Source: Variovorax boronicumulans NBRC 103145 (lineage in GTDB: Bacteria > Pseudomonadota > Gammaproteobacteria > Burkholderiales > Burkholderiaceae_C). From it: DNA of 44,424 nt. Positions 1 to 6,467 of this stretch are shown here, one piece after another. The notes under the pieces are model-generated. The model did not search any database. It saw only the letters and a program-made list of their open reading frames with translations, and was not told where the DNA came from. Made by a program: the position numbers and the translations under genes. The stretch spans positions 1 to 44,424 of the forward strand of contig NZ_BCUS01000046.1 of the NCBI RefSeq assembly GCF_001591345.1, given 5' to 3'. The stretch's first letter is position 1. Every line of letters begins with the position of its first letter.

Positions 1-1200
1 CGACAGCGTGCCCGCGGCGCCCAGTTGCCACACGCCGCCGGCGCCGGCCAGCGCCAGGCCGCGCGTCACTTCGCCATGCGCTTCCACCGTGAAGCTGTCG
101 CTGAGGCCGCGGCGCCAGGTGCCGGTCAGCACCGGCTGCTTGCCGTAGTCGAAGGAGCGCAGGCCGTAGTTGCGGCGCACCACGCCCAGGTCCACCGTCC
201 AGTCGCTCAGCCCGGGCGCCAGCAGGCGGCTGCTGTCGAAGAGCGAGAAGCTCAGCGTGGCGGCGCGGCCCAGCGCGTCGGTCACCACCACCTGCGCCGT
301 GCCCGTGCTGTTGATGCGCGGCAGCGCGTTGAGCTGGAAGGGCCCCGCCGGCACTTGGCCGCTGTACTGGCGGATGCCGTCGATGAACAGTTCCACGTCC
401 GAAGGCATCGTGGCCGAACCGATGAAGCTGGGCAGCGGCGCGGTCTGCCGGTAGGGCTGCAGGCCGAAGTCGCGCGACAGCTGGATGCCGCCGATGCGCG
501 TGGCGCGCGACCAGGGCACAGCGCCGGTGAGCGTATCGCCCACGCGCAGGGTGAGCATCCTGTCGGGGAAGGCCATGCTCCAGGTGCTGTCCATGCGCAC
601 GGACTGGTCCTTCCAGCCCTGGGTGTCGTGCGTGCGCTGCATCAGCCAGGTGGTGCTGAGCACGCTGGCGCCACGAAAGGCGCGCAGCTCGCCGAAGGCG
701 CTCAGGCTGGCGCTGCCGCCCCTGCCCTGGGTGCCATAGAGGTCGTAGTTCAGCAGCAGGCCGGTGGACGTGCTCAGGGGCTGGGCGGTGACTGCCGCCT
801 GCCCCACGGTGGCCGTGGGCAGCTGCAGCATCGCCAGCGGCGCGGTCAGGCTCAGTTGCTGGCGCGCGGCGTCGTAGTCGGCCACCAGCCCGGGCAGGTC
901 GCGCAGGGGCAGCCATTCGGCGCCGTTGTCGGGCAGGGAAAAACTCAATTCGCGCAGCACCGCGCGGGAGGCCGACAAGGCCCCGGCCTGCAGGCGAAAC
1001 GGGTGCAGCCCGCGCGCCATGCCGTTGAGGCTGACCTCCAGGTACAGCGTCATGGCACCCGGCACGGACTGCGCGGCGGGCGCTGCGTGGGCGGGGAGCG
1101 TGGTCAGGGCCAGTGCAAACGGAGCCAGCAAGGCCCTCGCAGCGAACCCGGCCCGCTCAGCGCGCCAGCGGCGCGAGGTTGGCGTCCGTCGTTCTGCCAT
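1..1200 (-). CDS. Archaic (Csu-type) fimbrial usher, N-terminal part
   Basis: Outer-membrane usher that would export and assemble the pilin subunits encoded next to it. The frame runs off the left edge, so only about 400 residues from the N-terminus are visible. The ATG at 1200 gives MAERRTPTSRRWRAERAG, then a hydrophobic stretch ending LPAHAA, a plausible signal peptide with a long basic n-region. This start overlaps the end of the chaperone gene by 44 nt; a TTG at 1131 is an alternative. Downstream come the usher N-domain (LYLEVSLNGM, LPLRDLPGL) and barrel-type strands (VELFIDGIRQYSGQVPAGPF, RRNYGLRSFDYGKQPVLTG), which are typical of FimD/PapC ushers. The spore coat U pilin upstream argues for the archaic sigma-fimbria (CsuD) branch. 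A tip subunit gene may lie beyond the edge. Confidence 0.9.
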   Translation of the reverse strand, partial: MAERRTPTSRRWRAERAGFAARALLAPFALALTTLPAHAAPAAQSVPGAMTLYLEVSLNGMARGLHPFRLQAGALSASRAVLRELSFSLPDNGAEWLPLRDLPGLVADYDAARQQLSLTAPLAMLQLPTATVGQAAVTAQPLSTSTGLLLNYDLYGTQGRGGSASLSAFGELRAFRGASVLSTTWLMQRTHDTQGWKDQSVRMDSTWSMAFPDRMLTLRVGDTLTGAVPWSRATRIGGIQLSRDFGLQPYRQTAPLPSFIGSATMPSDVELFIDGIRQYSGQVPAGPFQLNALPRINSTGTAQVVVTDALGRAATLSFSLFDSSRLLAPGLSDWTVDLGVVRRNYGLRSFDYGKQPVLTGTWRRGLSDSFTVEAHGEVTRGLALAGAGGVWQLGAAGTLS

Positions 1201-1906
1201 CGATCATGACCTGCCAGCGACCCGCGCCAGCCAGGGCGGCGGGCGACGTCTTCAGCGGCCAGCGCATGGTGGCGCCGGGCAGCACGTAGCCCAGCAAGCC
1301 GGTGTAGGCGGCGACGGTGCGGCCGTCCGCGCCGGTGAACACGAGGTCCGCGAGCTGGGCATGCACCCCGCCGCTGTTGCTGACTTCCAGCACGGCCTTG
1401 CCGTCCTCGCGCCGCAGGCTCCAGCGCAACTGCGCGGGGGCCGGCTCCGCGCCCGCCGGAGACACGAAGATGGGCAGCGAGTGCCGCATCACGAAGTTCA
1501 GGTTGCTCTTCTTGCCATCCGCCGCCGCGCCTGCCGCCTGGGGCACGGGCAGCTCATCCACCAGCACGCGGTAGGCCTCTTCCGCCGGGCCCGCGGGCGG
1601 CGGGCCGTTGCGGATCACGCGCACCAGTTGCCGCCCGTCGGTGGGCAGTTGCAGCATGGGCGGGCTGACGACCAGTCCGTCCGCCGGCTCCATGCGGTCC
1701 TGCCCGTCCACCTGCGTCCAGCGGAAGACGCGGATCTGCGCGTCCAGCGGCGCCGTTCCCGTGTTGCTGAGCCAGAGCCCGTCGCCCTGCCGTGTCGGCG
1801 CCAGGGTCAGGGTGACCGGCGAGACCTGCAGGCCGGCCGCCTGGACCGCACCGCCGCCAAGCAGGCATGCGCCCCACAGTCCGAGGATGGCAAGTGCACG
1901 TCTCAC
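1157..1906 (-). CDS. Periplasmic pilus chaperone (PapD/CsuC-like)
   Basis: Periplasmic chaperone that would hold pilin subunits and deliver them to the usher. 249 aa. A signal peptide covers about residues 1-23 (LGLWGACLLGGGAVQAAG). An N-terminal Ig-like domain follows, with GLQVSPVTLTLAPTRQG and LWLSNTGTAPLDAQIRVFRW, then the G1-strand region QLPTDGRQLVRVIR that in this family provides the subunit-binding strand. The second domain runs from about residue 150 (HSLPIFVSP). The length is normal for the family. The gene lies 20 nt downstream of the pilin gene and its 3' end overlaps the usher start, so the three are one operon. The branch call (archaic CsuC rather than FimC) rests on the neighbouring pilin. 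Confidence 0.93.
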   Translation of the reverse strand: MRRALAILGLWGACLLGGGAVQAAGLQVSPVTLTLAPTRQGDGLWLSNTGTAPLDAQIRVFRWTQVDGQDRMEPADGLVVSPPMLQLPTDGRQLVRVIRNGPPPAGPAEEAYRVLVDELPVPQAAGAAADGKKSNLNFVMRHSLPIFVSPAGAEPAPAQLRWSLRREDGKAVLEVSNSGGVHAQLADLVFTGADGRTVAAYTGLLGYVLPGATMRWPLKTSPAALAGAGRWQVMIDGRTTDANLAPLAR

Positions 1907-1926
1907 GATTCAGTACGGGTACGGGC

Positions 1927-2451
1927 TCAGTACGTGACCGTCACCGTGACGGTGTCGGCGTAGCTGTCCGGCGTGAAGTTGGCGTTGGTGTTCTTGGCGT
2001 AGACCGTGTGCGTGATCGCCGCACCGGTGCCCGTGCCGCCGACCACATTGGCGCCGGTGCCGACGGTGTTGCCCCACACGGTGGTGTTGCCCGCGTTGGA
2101 GTACAGCGCGTAGGGCACCTTGTCGGTGTTGGTGGCCGAGTTGGCGACGGACGACATGGCACCCGTGCCGTCGGTGGTGCCGCCGTTCGTGGACGAAGGC
2201 AGCAGGCCGACGGTGTACGGCGTGGTCTTGGAGCAGGTGACCGAGATGGTGTTGTTGCCCGTCTGGTTGGTGGCGGTGGGCTGCACGGTGGTGCCCAGGC
2301 TGATGTCGGAGGCGTTGCCGGCCGTCACCGAGCAGCTGCGGACGATGGTCATCTTGACCTGGAAGTTGGCGCTGGCCGTGTCAGCCAAGGCCGAACCGGA
2401 TGCGAAAACGAAGGTGGCGGTGGCCGCCGCGGCGACTGCGAGCTTGAGCAT
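1927..2451 (-). CDS. Spore coat U domain pilin (CsuA/B-like)
   Basis: Major pilin-type subunit of an archaic chaperone-usher pilus. 174 aa. The signal peptide is residues 1-23 (VAAAATATFVFASGSALA, cleaved before DTASANFQV). The mature part is a single SCPU domain: the opening FQVKMTIVRSCSVTAG, paired cysteines in RSCSV and VTCSK, the stretch TPYTVGLLPSSTNGGTTDGT, and the terminal beta strand DTVTVTVTY. On the minus strand GGAG lies 7 nt before the ATG, which supports this start. It is first in the operon with the chaperone and usher. Such pili act in surface attachment and biofilm formation in Acinetobacter; the role here is inferred. Confidence 0.93.
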   Translation of the reverse strand: MLKLAVAAAATATFVFASGSALADTASANFQVKMTIVRSCSVTAGNASDISLGTTVQPTATNQTGNNTISVTCSKTTPYTVGLLPSSTNGGTTDGTGAMSSVANSATNTDKVPYALYSNAGNTTVWGNTVGTGANVVGGTGTGAAITHTVYAKNTNANFTPDSYADTVTVTVTY

Positions 2452-2477
2452 GAAGGCACTCCAAATGTAATCAATAA

Positions 2478-2490
2478 GACCTGACAGGTC
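2478..2490. promoter_or_regulatory. Inverted repeat in the pilus operon leader
   Basis: GACCTG-A-CAGGTC, two perfect 6-base arms around one base, lies 27 nt upstream of the pilin ATG in an AT-rich leader (2461-2525). It could be an operator or part of the 5' UTR. A weak minus-strand promoter may lie just upstream around 2495-2525, but no convincing -35/-10 pair was found. Confidence 0.3.
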
Positions 2491-2821
2491 GGTATTTTGT
2501 AATCATTTTGCATACGTTTTGACTACAAAGTGGCGCAAGGATGCCCCACAACCGGCCCGTTTGCCCTCGGATTCACGGCGCCTCGGCTCAAATTTCGTGA
2601 TCTAGTTCTCGTAACAATTGGAAAACTGTTTGCATTGTTTACATTTCCACCACAGTCAAAGCGCCCCCTGCCTCCGCGAAGTGGAGGCCTTGGTGCGGTC
2701 GATAGCGGGTGGGGAAGTGGTCGCAACAAGCGCAGGGCTTGGTGGCGCCCGAGGCTGCCCAGCCTCAGGAAGTCGATGCGGGCCGGCTCAAAGCGTTGCC
2801 CGGACCCGCCCGGGCGCAGAC
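2491..2821. other. Intergenic region without a supported gene
   Basis: About 330 bases between the pilus operon and the DAHP synthase gene. The first part (to about 2660) is clearly AT-richer than its surroundings and probably holds the pilus promoter. A hairpin GCCTCC-7 nt-GGAGGC lies at 2670-2688. Open frames here have no start signals or recognisable protein features, so none is called. Confidence 0.5.
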
Positions 2822-2840
2822 GGCAGGGAGTCGCCCTGCC
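2822..2840 (-). terminator. Hairpin after DAHP synthase gene
   Basis: GGCAGGG-AGTCG-CCCTGCC, a perfect 7-bp stem with a 5-nt loop, begins 13 nt beyond the stop codon of the DAHP synthase gene. There is no T-run after it, so it may be a weak terminator or an RNA 3'-end stabiliser. Confidence 0.4.
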
Positions 2841-2852
2841 CCCTCGTCAGCC

Positions 2853-3977
2853 TCAGCCCTTGGCCAACCGCCGCCGCGCCTTCACCGCCGACGCCAGCCC
2901 CTCGAGCACCGGCACCGTCTGCGCAAAGCCGATGCAGGCATCGGTGATCGACACGCCGTGCTTCAGCGGCACGCCGGGCTTCAGGTCCTGGCGGCCTTCC
3001 TCGAGATGGCTCTCGATCATGATCCCGGTGATGCGCCGCTCGCCGGCCGCGATCTGCGCGGCCACGTCCTCGGCCACCACGATCTGGCGCTGGTGCTGCT
3101 TGCTGCTGTTGCCGTGCGAGACGTCGATCATCACCTGCGGGCGCAGGCCGTTGGCCAGCAGCGCCTCGCAGCTCGAAGCGACATCCGCCGCCGAATAGTT
3201 GGGCGCCTTGCCGCCGCGCAGGATCACGTGGCAGTCGTCGTTGCCGCGCGTCTCGAAGATCGCGGCCATGCCCATCTTCGTCATGCCCATGAAGGCATGC
3301 GGCGCGCGGGCCGCGAGGATGGCGTCGGCCGCCACCTTCACGCTGCCGTCGGTGCCGTTCTTGAAACCGACCGGGCAGCTCAGGCCCGAGGCCAGCTGGC
3401 GGTGGCTCTGGCTCTCGGTGGTGCGCGCGCCGATGGCGCCCCAGGCGATCAGGTCGGCGATGAACTGCGGGCTCAGCAGGTCGAGGAACTCGGTACCGGT
3501 CGGCAGGCCCAGCGTGGTCAGCTCCAGCAGCAGGCGCCGCGCGCGCTCCAGGCCCTCGTTGATGGCAAAGCTGCCGTCCAGGTGCGGGTCGTTGATGTAG
3601 CCCTTCCAGCCGACGGTGGTGCGCGGCTTCTCGAAGTAGGCGCGCATGACGATGAGCAGGTCGTCCTGCAGCGAATCGGCCACCTTCTTCAGGCGCTGTG
3701 CGTACTCGATGGCCTGGTCGTGGTCGTGGATGGAGCACGGGCCGACCACGACGACCAGCCGGTCGTCGCGGCCGTGCAGCACGTCGGCGATGGCCGCACG
3801 GCTGCCTTCGACCAGCGCCAGCGTGTTGTCGCGCACGGGCACGCGCTCCTGCAGCAGCGCGGGGGTCATGAGAGGACGCACGGCGCCGATGCGCACGTCG
3901 TCGATGCGGGTGGTGTCGAGCGTGCTGTCGCGGGAGCCGACTTCGGCGTCGTGGCGGGGATCGTCGAGGCGGGACAT
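2853..3977 (-). CDS. aroG: Class I 3-deoxy-7-phosphoheptulonate (DAHP) synthase
   Basis: Condenses phosphoenolpyruvate and erythrose 4-phosphate, the first step of the shikimate pathway. 374 aa, slightly longer than E. coli AroG/F/H. Recognisable blocks are RIGAVRPLMTPALLQERVPV near the N-terminus, VVVVGPCSIHD, MRAYFEKPRTTVGWKG, GTEFLDLLSPQF, GARTTESQSHRQLASGLS, PVGFKNGTDG, DVSHGNSSK and IMIESHLEEGRQ, in the order seen in the AroG/AroF/AroH family. The start MSRLDDPRHD is preferred. A longer frame to 4106 adds an arginine-rich stretch unlike the family and reads through an unrelated relic. Which amino acid inhibits it cannot be told from sequence alone, and the gene symbol is generic. It stands alone here; chorismate synthase of the same pathway is about 16 kb away. 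Confidence 0.93.
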   Translation of the reverse strand: MSRLDDPRHDAEVGSRDSTLDTTRIDDVRIGAVRPLMTPALLQERVPVRDNTLALVEGSRAAIADVLHGRDDRLVVVVGPCSIHDHDQAIEYAQRLKKVADSLQDDLLIVMRAYFEKPRTTVGWKGYINDPHLDGSFAINEGLERARRLLLELTTLGLPTGTEFLDLLSPQFIADLIAWGAIGARTTESQSHRQLASGLSCPVGFKNGTDGSVKVAADAILAARAPHAFMGMTKMGMAAIFETRGNDDCHVILRGGKAPNYSAADVASSCEALLANGLRPQVMIDVSHGNSSKQHQRQIVVAEDVAAQIAAGERRITGIMIESHLEEGRQDLKPGVPLKHGVSITDACIGFAQTVPVLEGLASAVKARRRLAKG

Positions 3978-4045
3978 GATCGTGGAATGCTGTGATGTCG
4001 AGGGGGTTGCTTCGATTGTCCCCCAGCACGCCCTCCTCCCCCGGC

Positions 4046-4102
4046 TCAGGCGGCCTTCAGGAACACGTCGGGGTCCGTCGCGGCCTGCAACGGCCGCTGG
4101 CC
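4046..4102 (-). pseudogene. Relic of a ROK-family C-terminus
   Basis: An 18-codon stretch bounded by two stop codons reads GQRPLQAATDPDVFLKAA then TGA. The intact ROK regulator at 6468-7691 ends LPLHANFAPDHDVFLKAG then stop, so the two tails match over most of their length, and the DNA is similar too (GCCTTCAGGAACACGTCGG against GCCTTCAGAAACACATCGT on the plus strand). There is no start and no upstream domain. It looks like the remnant of a deleted ROK-type gene or of an old partial duplication. Confidence 0.45.
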
Positions 4103-4124
4103 TCACAGGACAAAAGCCAGGCGA

Positions 4125-4766
4125 TCACGCCGACGAACGCGACAGCGTCGCCAACTTCTTCCTCGCGCTCTGCAAGAGGCCGACCTTCTCGACGGGCAGC
4201 GGCGCCTTCGTATCCCCGGGCTTGATGATCTCGAGCGCCGCGGGTTTCGGCATGAGCGCATCGCGCGGCGTGAGGCCGTTGAACTTCGCGTTCGAGATGA
4301 CGTGCACCTTCAGGTGACGGTGGATGCTCTTCGAGAGCTTTCGGCAGGCGGCCGCCAGGGTGGCTTCGTCGGGCATCGACTGGCCGTGCACGACGAGCAG
4401 CTCCAGGGTGCCGTCTTCGTCCTCCGCGAGCACGAAGGTGCGCACGACCGAGGCCTTGAACTTGCCGCGCAGCATCGCGCGAACCGGCTCGGCCGCGGCG
4501 AACGACTTGAGCGCGATGTTGCGCAGTTCGTCGTGGAAGATGAACGCGCGGTCGATCGAGAAGGTCTCGGCCTCCTCGGCCTTCGGCTTTTGCTTCTTCA
4601 GGATGCCGCTGCCGACGAGGTGCGCCAGGGTGCGCTCCGCATCGGCCGTGTCGAGCTTCGAGCGATGGGCCAGCTCGCTGGAAGACAAGGGTTGTTGGGG
4701 CGCCGCGTAGGCGACCATCAAGAGCTTTTGCACCTCGGGGGCGAAAAGAAAATCTGCAGCACTCAT
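4125..4766 (-). CDS. Winged-helix regulator with degenerate nucleotidyltransferase-like domain
   Basis: 213 aa, probable DNA-binding protein. Residues about 8-60 form a winged helix: FLFAPEVQKLLMVAY, LSSSELAHRSKLDTADAERT as the helix-turn-helix, and LVGSGILKKQK leading into the wing. Residues about 75-150 resemble the nucleotidyltransferase-like domain found behind ArsR-type HTHs: a helix RAMLRGKFKASVVRTF and then LAEDEDGTLELLVV. The usual catalytic pattern GSxxxG...SDxDL is absent at that point, so transferase activity is unlikely. The C-terminus is basic (SARKKLATLS). The start MSAADFLF is preferred over an upstream ATG at 4997 that adds a non-family stretch. It is divergent from the small membrane gene at 4966, and three GTTCTCT repeats precede it. 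Function is inferred from the fold only. Confidence 0.7.
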   Translation of the reverse strand: MSAADFLFAPEVQKLLMVAYAAPQQPLSSSELAHRSKLDTADAERTLAHLVGSGILKKQKPKAEEAETFSIDRAFIFHDELRNIALKSFAAAEPVRAMLRGKFKASVVRTFVLAEDEDGTLELLVVHGQSMPDEATLAAACRKLSKSIHRHLKVHVISNAKFNGLTPRDALMPKPAALEIIKPGDTKAPLPVEKVGLLQSARKKLATLSRSSA

Positions 4767-4772
4767 TTCGCG

Positions 4773-4805
4773 GTTCTCTAGTTCTCTGCTTCTGTGGGGT
4801 TCTCT
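4773..4805. repeat. Three GTTCTCT repeats before the regulator gene
   Basis: GTTCTCT occurs at 4773-4779, 4781-4787 and 4799-4805, all within 40 nt upstream of the regulator ATG at 4766. Starts are 8 and 18 nt apart. On the transcript strand this reads AGAGAAC, and the copy nearest the gene may overlap the ribosome site. It could be an autoregulatory operator or just leader sequence. Confidence 0.4.
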
Positions 4806-4965
4806 ACAAGCGGGTTGCATTATCGAGAGCGCCCTGTCTCCCGTGCGATGCGGCTTTCTCCACGGCGTTTTCGCGGCGGATTCCGTCACCGCGCATGGCG
4901 CCGACCTACAGCGGAGCCCGGCGCCCACCGGTAAGAACGGCTGAACACGACAAGGAGCTTCAGCC

Positions 4966-5223
4966 ATGGACCTGAAACAGACGATCGACAAGATCAAGCA
5001 GGTGGATGCGGCGCGCGCCGACTACCCCGGCGAACACCTCGTCGTGCTCGGCGCCGGCGTGCTGCTGTTGCTGGCCGCGGGCCGCAGCCGGTCGTTCCTG
5101 ATGCGAGTCGTCGCGGGCGCCGCCGGCGGCGCGCTGATCGGCCGGGCGGCGAGCGGCACCGGCGGCATCGCGAAGCTGGCCGGCGTGTTGCAGAACGGAG
5201 GCCTGGCATGGCCGCGACGCTGA
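4966..5223 (+). CDS. Small glycine-zipper membrane protein
   Basis: 85 aa, function unknown. A charged N-terminus (MDLKQTIDKIKQVDAARADY) is followed by one hydrophobic segment, HLVVLGAGVLLLLAAG, then SRSFLMRVVAGAAGGALIG. The small-residue pattern GAAGGALIG...GTGG resembles glycine-zipper or DUF2892-like membrane proteins, but I cannot name the family firmly. AAGGAG lies 9 nt before the ATG, a strong ribosome site. Its last 16 nt overlap the next gene, suggesting co-translation. It is transcribed away from the winged-helix regulator. Confidence 0.7.
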   Translation: MDLKQTIDKIKQVDAARADYPGEHLVVLGAGVLLLLAAGRSRSFLMRVVAGAAGGALIGRAASGTGGIAKLAGVLQNGGLAWPRR

Positions 5224-5654
5224 CCCCGCGGGCCCGCCCGTCCGCAGGCGACCCCCGGCGGTACTGGGCCCCGTGCCTGGGCGTGGCGCTGGTGGCGATG
5301 TCGCTCTTCTATGTGACCTTGAAAGACCTGGTGCACGAGAGCGCGGCGCGTGCTGCGGCCTTGACCACTGCGGTTGTGCCCGCCAAGCCCGAAAAGTTGG
5401 CCGCCCGCGAAACGTTGCCGAATGCGGCGCCAAGCGCATCCTCAGCACCCGTCACCCCGACAAACGCGAACTTCGAGCCCCCGGTGATCGGCCCCGAAAC
5501 GCCGGCCGCCAAGTCCGTGCCTGCCGTCGTCGAGGTGCACAAGTGCGTCATGCCCGAGGGCGATGCTGCCTACTCCGACGGGCCGTGCCCCGAGGGCGCA
5601 CGCGCGAGCACGCTGCGATTGCCGCGCGACCTGCACGCCTTGGCAAGCCCGTGA
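5208..5654 (+). CDS. Membrane-anchored DUF4124-type protein
   Basis: 148 aa, function unknown. One N-terminal membrane segment (YWAPCLGVALVAMSLFYVTL, about residues 19-38) is followed by an Ala/Pro-rich linker (about 45-105). The C-terminal motif HKCVMPEGDAAYSDGPCPEG, with two cysteines and the YSDGPCP signature, is that of DUF4124 domains, which are usually periplasmic. The ATG lies inside the end of the preceding membrane-protein gene (16-nt overlap, other frame), so the two are probably translated as a pair. Confidence 0.75.
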   Translation: MAATLTPRARPSAGDPRRYWAPCLGVALVAMSLFYVTLKDLVHESAARAAALTTAVVPAKPEKLAARETLPNAAPSASSAPVTPTNANFEPPVIGPETPAAKSVPAVVEVHKCVMPEGDAAYSDGPCPEGARASTLRLPRDLHALASP

Positions 5655-5792
5655 GCGCAGCAGCGGGCGGCTGCGCACGCGTGATCGGTCGGGGGGCGAA
5701 TGTCCATACAGGGACGTTCCGAAAATGCCAATTTCGGCAGGAATCCGACGTCTGAATTCAGATTACATATTGAAGCAATCAGCATAATTGAT

Positions 5793-5821
5793 GCCGCTCG
5801 CGACACCCTGCCGCGAGCGGC
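5793..5821. promoter_or_regulatory. Strong hairpin between DUF4124 and lipoprotein genes
   Basis: GCCGCTCGCG-9 nt-CGCGAGCGGC: perfect 10-bp arms. It lies 139 nt beyond the DUF4124 stop and 48 nt before the lipoprotein start, right after an AT-rich stretch (5755-5790) that may hold a promoter for the lipoprotein. There is no T-run, so it is either a partial terminator or a structured 5' UTR element. Confidence 0.4.
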
Positions 5822-5869
5822 CGGGTCAAGGGAGTACTCGGTCTTGTGTGCACAACCGAGATCACAAAA

Positions 5870-6334
5870 ATGAAGATCAATCACAAGAGCACCATCGTCG
5901 TCCTGTCGGCGCTGCTGATGACAGGATGCGCGTCGGTCAACATGGCCAGCAAAGAGGAGAGCGACAAGGCCAAGCAGTTCAGTGCCCCGGACACCGGAAA
6001 GTCCGGCCTTTATGTCTACCGCAACAGCTTCGTCGGCAAGGCCTTGAAGAAGGACATCTGGGTCAACGGCAAGTGCCTGGGCGAAAGCGCCTCCGACGTG
6101 TTCTTCTACACGCAGGTCGACGGCGGCAAGAAGAACAAGATCGAAACGGAATCGGAGTTCTCGCCCAACGCCATGGAGCTGTTCATGGACGCCGGCAAGA
6201 ATTACTTCGTCCGTCAGTTCATCAAGATGGGCGCGTTCGTGGGTGGCGCCGATCTGGAGCAGATTCCGGAGGAGCAAGGCAAGGCTGATATCGCCTCGCT
6301 CGGTCTGGCGCAGTCGGGCACTTGCGGCAACTGA
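5870..6334 (+). CDS. DUF2846-like lipoprotein
   Basis: 154 aa. The signal peptide MKINHKSTIVVLSALLMTG ends at the lipobox LMTGC, so the mature protein would be lipidated on Cys20. After a polar linker (KEESDKAKQFSAP) come GKSGLYVYRNSFVGKALKKD, WVNGKCLGE, a ...DVFFYTQV strand and GKNYFVRQFIKMG. This resembles the DUF2846 family of small periplasmic lipoproteins of unknown function. The ATG at 5870 is chosen because it places a proper signal sequence at the start; an upstream ATG-like frame at 5846 would add eight residues. A hairpin terminator follows closely. Confidence 0.8.
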   Translation: MKINHKSTIVVLSALLMTGCASVNMASKEESDKAKQFSAPDTGKSGLYVYRNSFVGKALKKDIWVNGKCLGESASDVFFYTQVDGGKKNKIETESEFSPNAMELFMDAGKNYFVRQFIKMGAFVGGADLEQIPEEQGKADIASLGLAQSGTCGN

Positions 6335-6345
6335 GCGGTGTCTCT

Positions 6346-6391
6346 GAGGGAGCGATCACCAACGGCTGATCGCCCTCCCTCAAGCAATTTT
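6346..6391 (+). terminator. Rho-independent terminator after the lipoprotein gene
   Basis: GAGGGAGCGATCA pairs with TGATCGC...TCCCTC across an 8-nt loop (with a 2-nt bulge), followed by AAGCAATTTT. It begins 11 nt after the lipoprotein stop. This is the clearest intrinsic terminator in the window. Confidence 0.7.
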
Positions 6392-6434
6392 CACTCCGGC
6401 TTCGCCCAAGGCATGGGCGGCCATCAAGGCGTGC

Positions 6435-6465
6435 GAGAGGTACGCTGCAAGGTCAGCGGCCTCTC
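6435..6465 (-). terminator. Hairpin closing the fructose-importer operon
   Basis: GAGAGG-TA-CGCTG-CAAGGT-CAGCG-G-CCTCTC folds as a two-part stem (6 and 5 bp). It starts 2 nt beyond the ROK stop codon. No T-run follows on the minus strand, so the terminator call is moderate. Confidence 0.45.
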
Positions 6466-6467
6466 TC

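Noticed and set aside
2520..2550. Sigma-54-like element before the pilus genes (GG...GC spacing)
   Set aside because: The GG and GC elements are not 10 nt apart on either strand, so the consensus geometry fails.
3978..4106. Longer N-terminus for the DAHP synthase
   Set aside because: The extra 43 residues are Arg/Pro-rich, unlike the family, and read in a different frame through the ROK relic.
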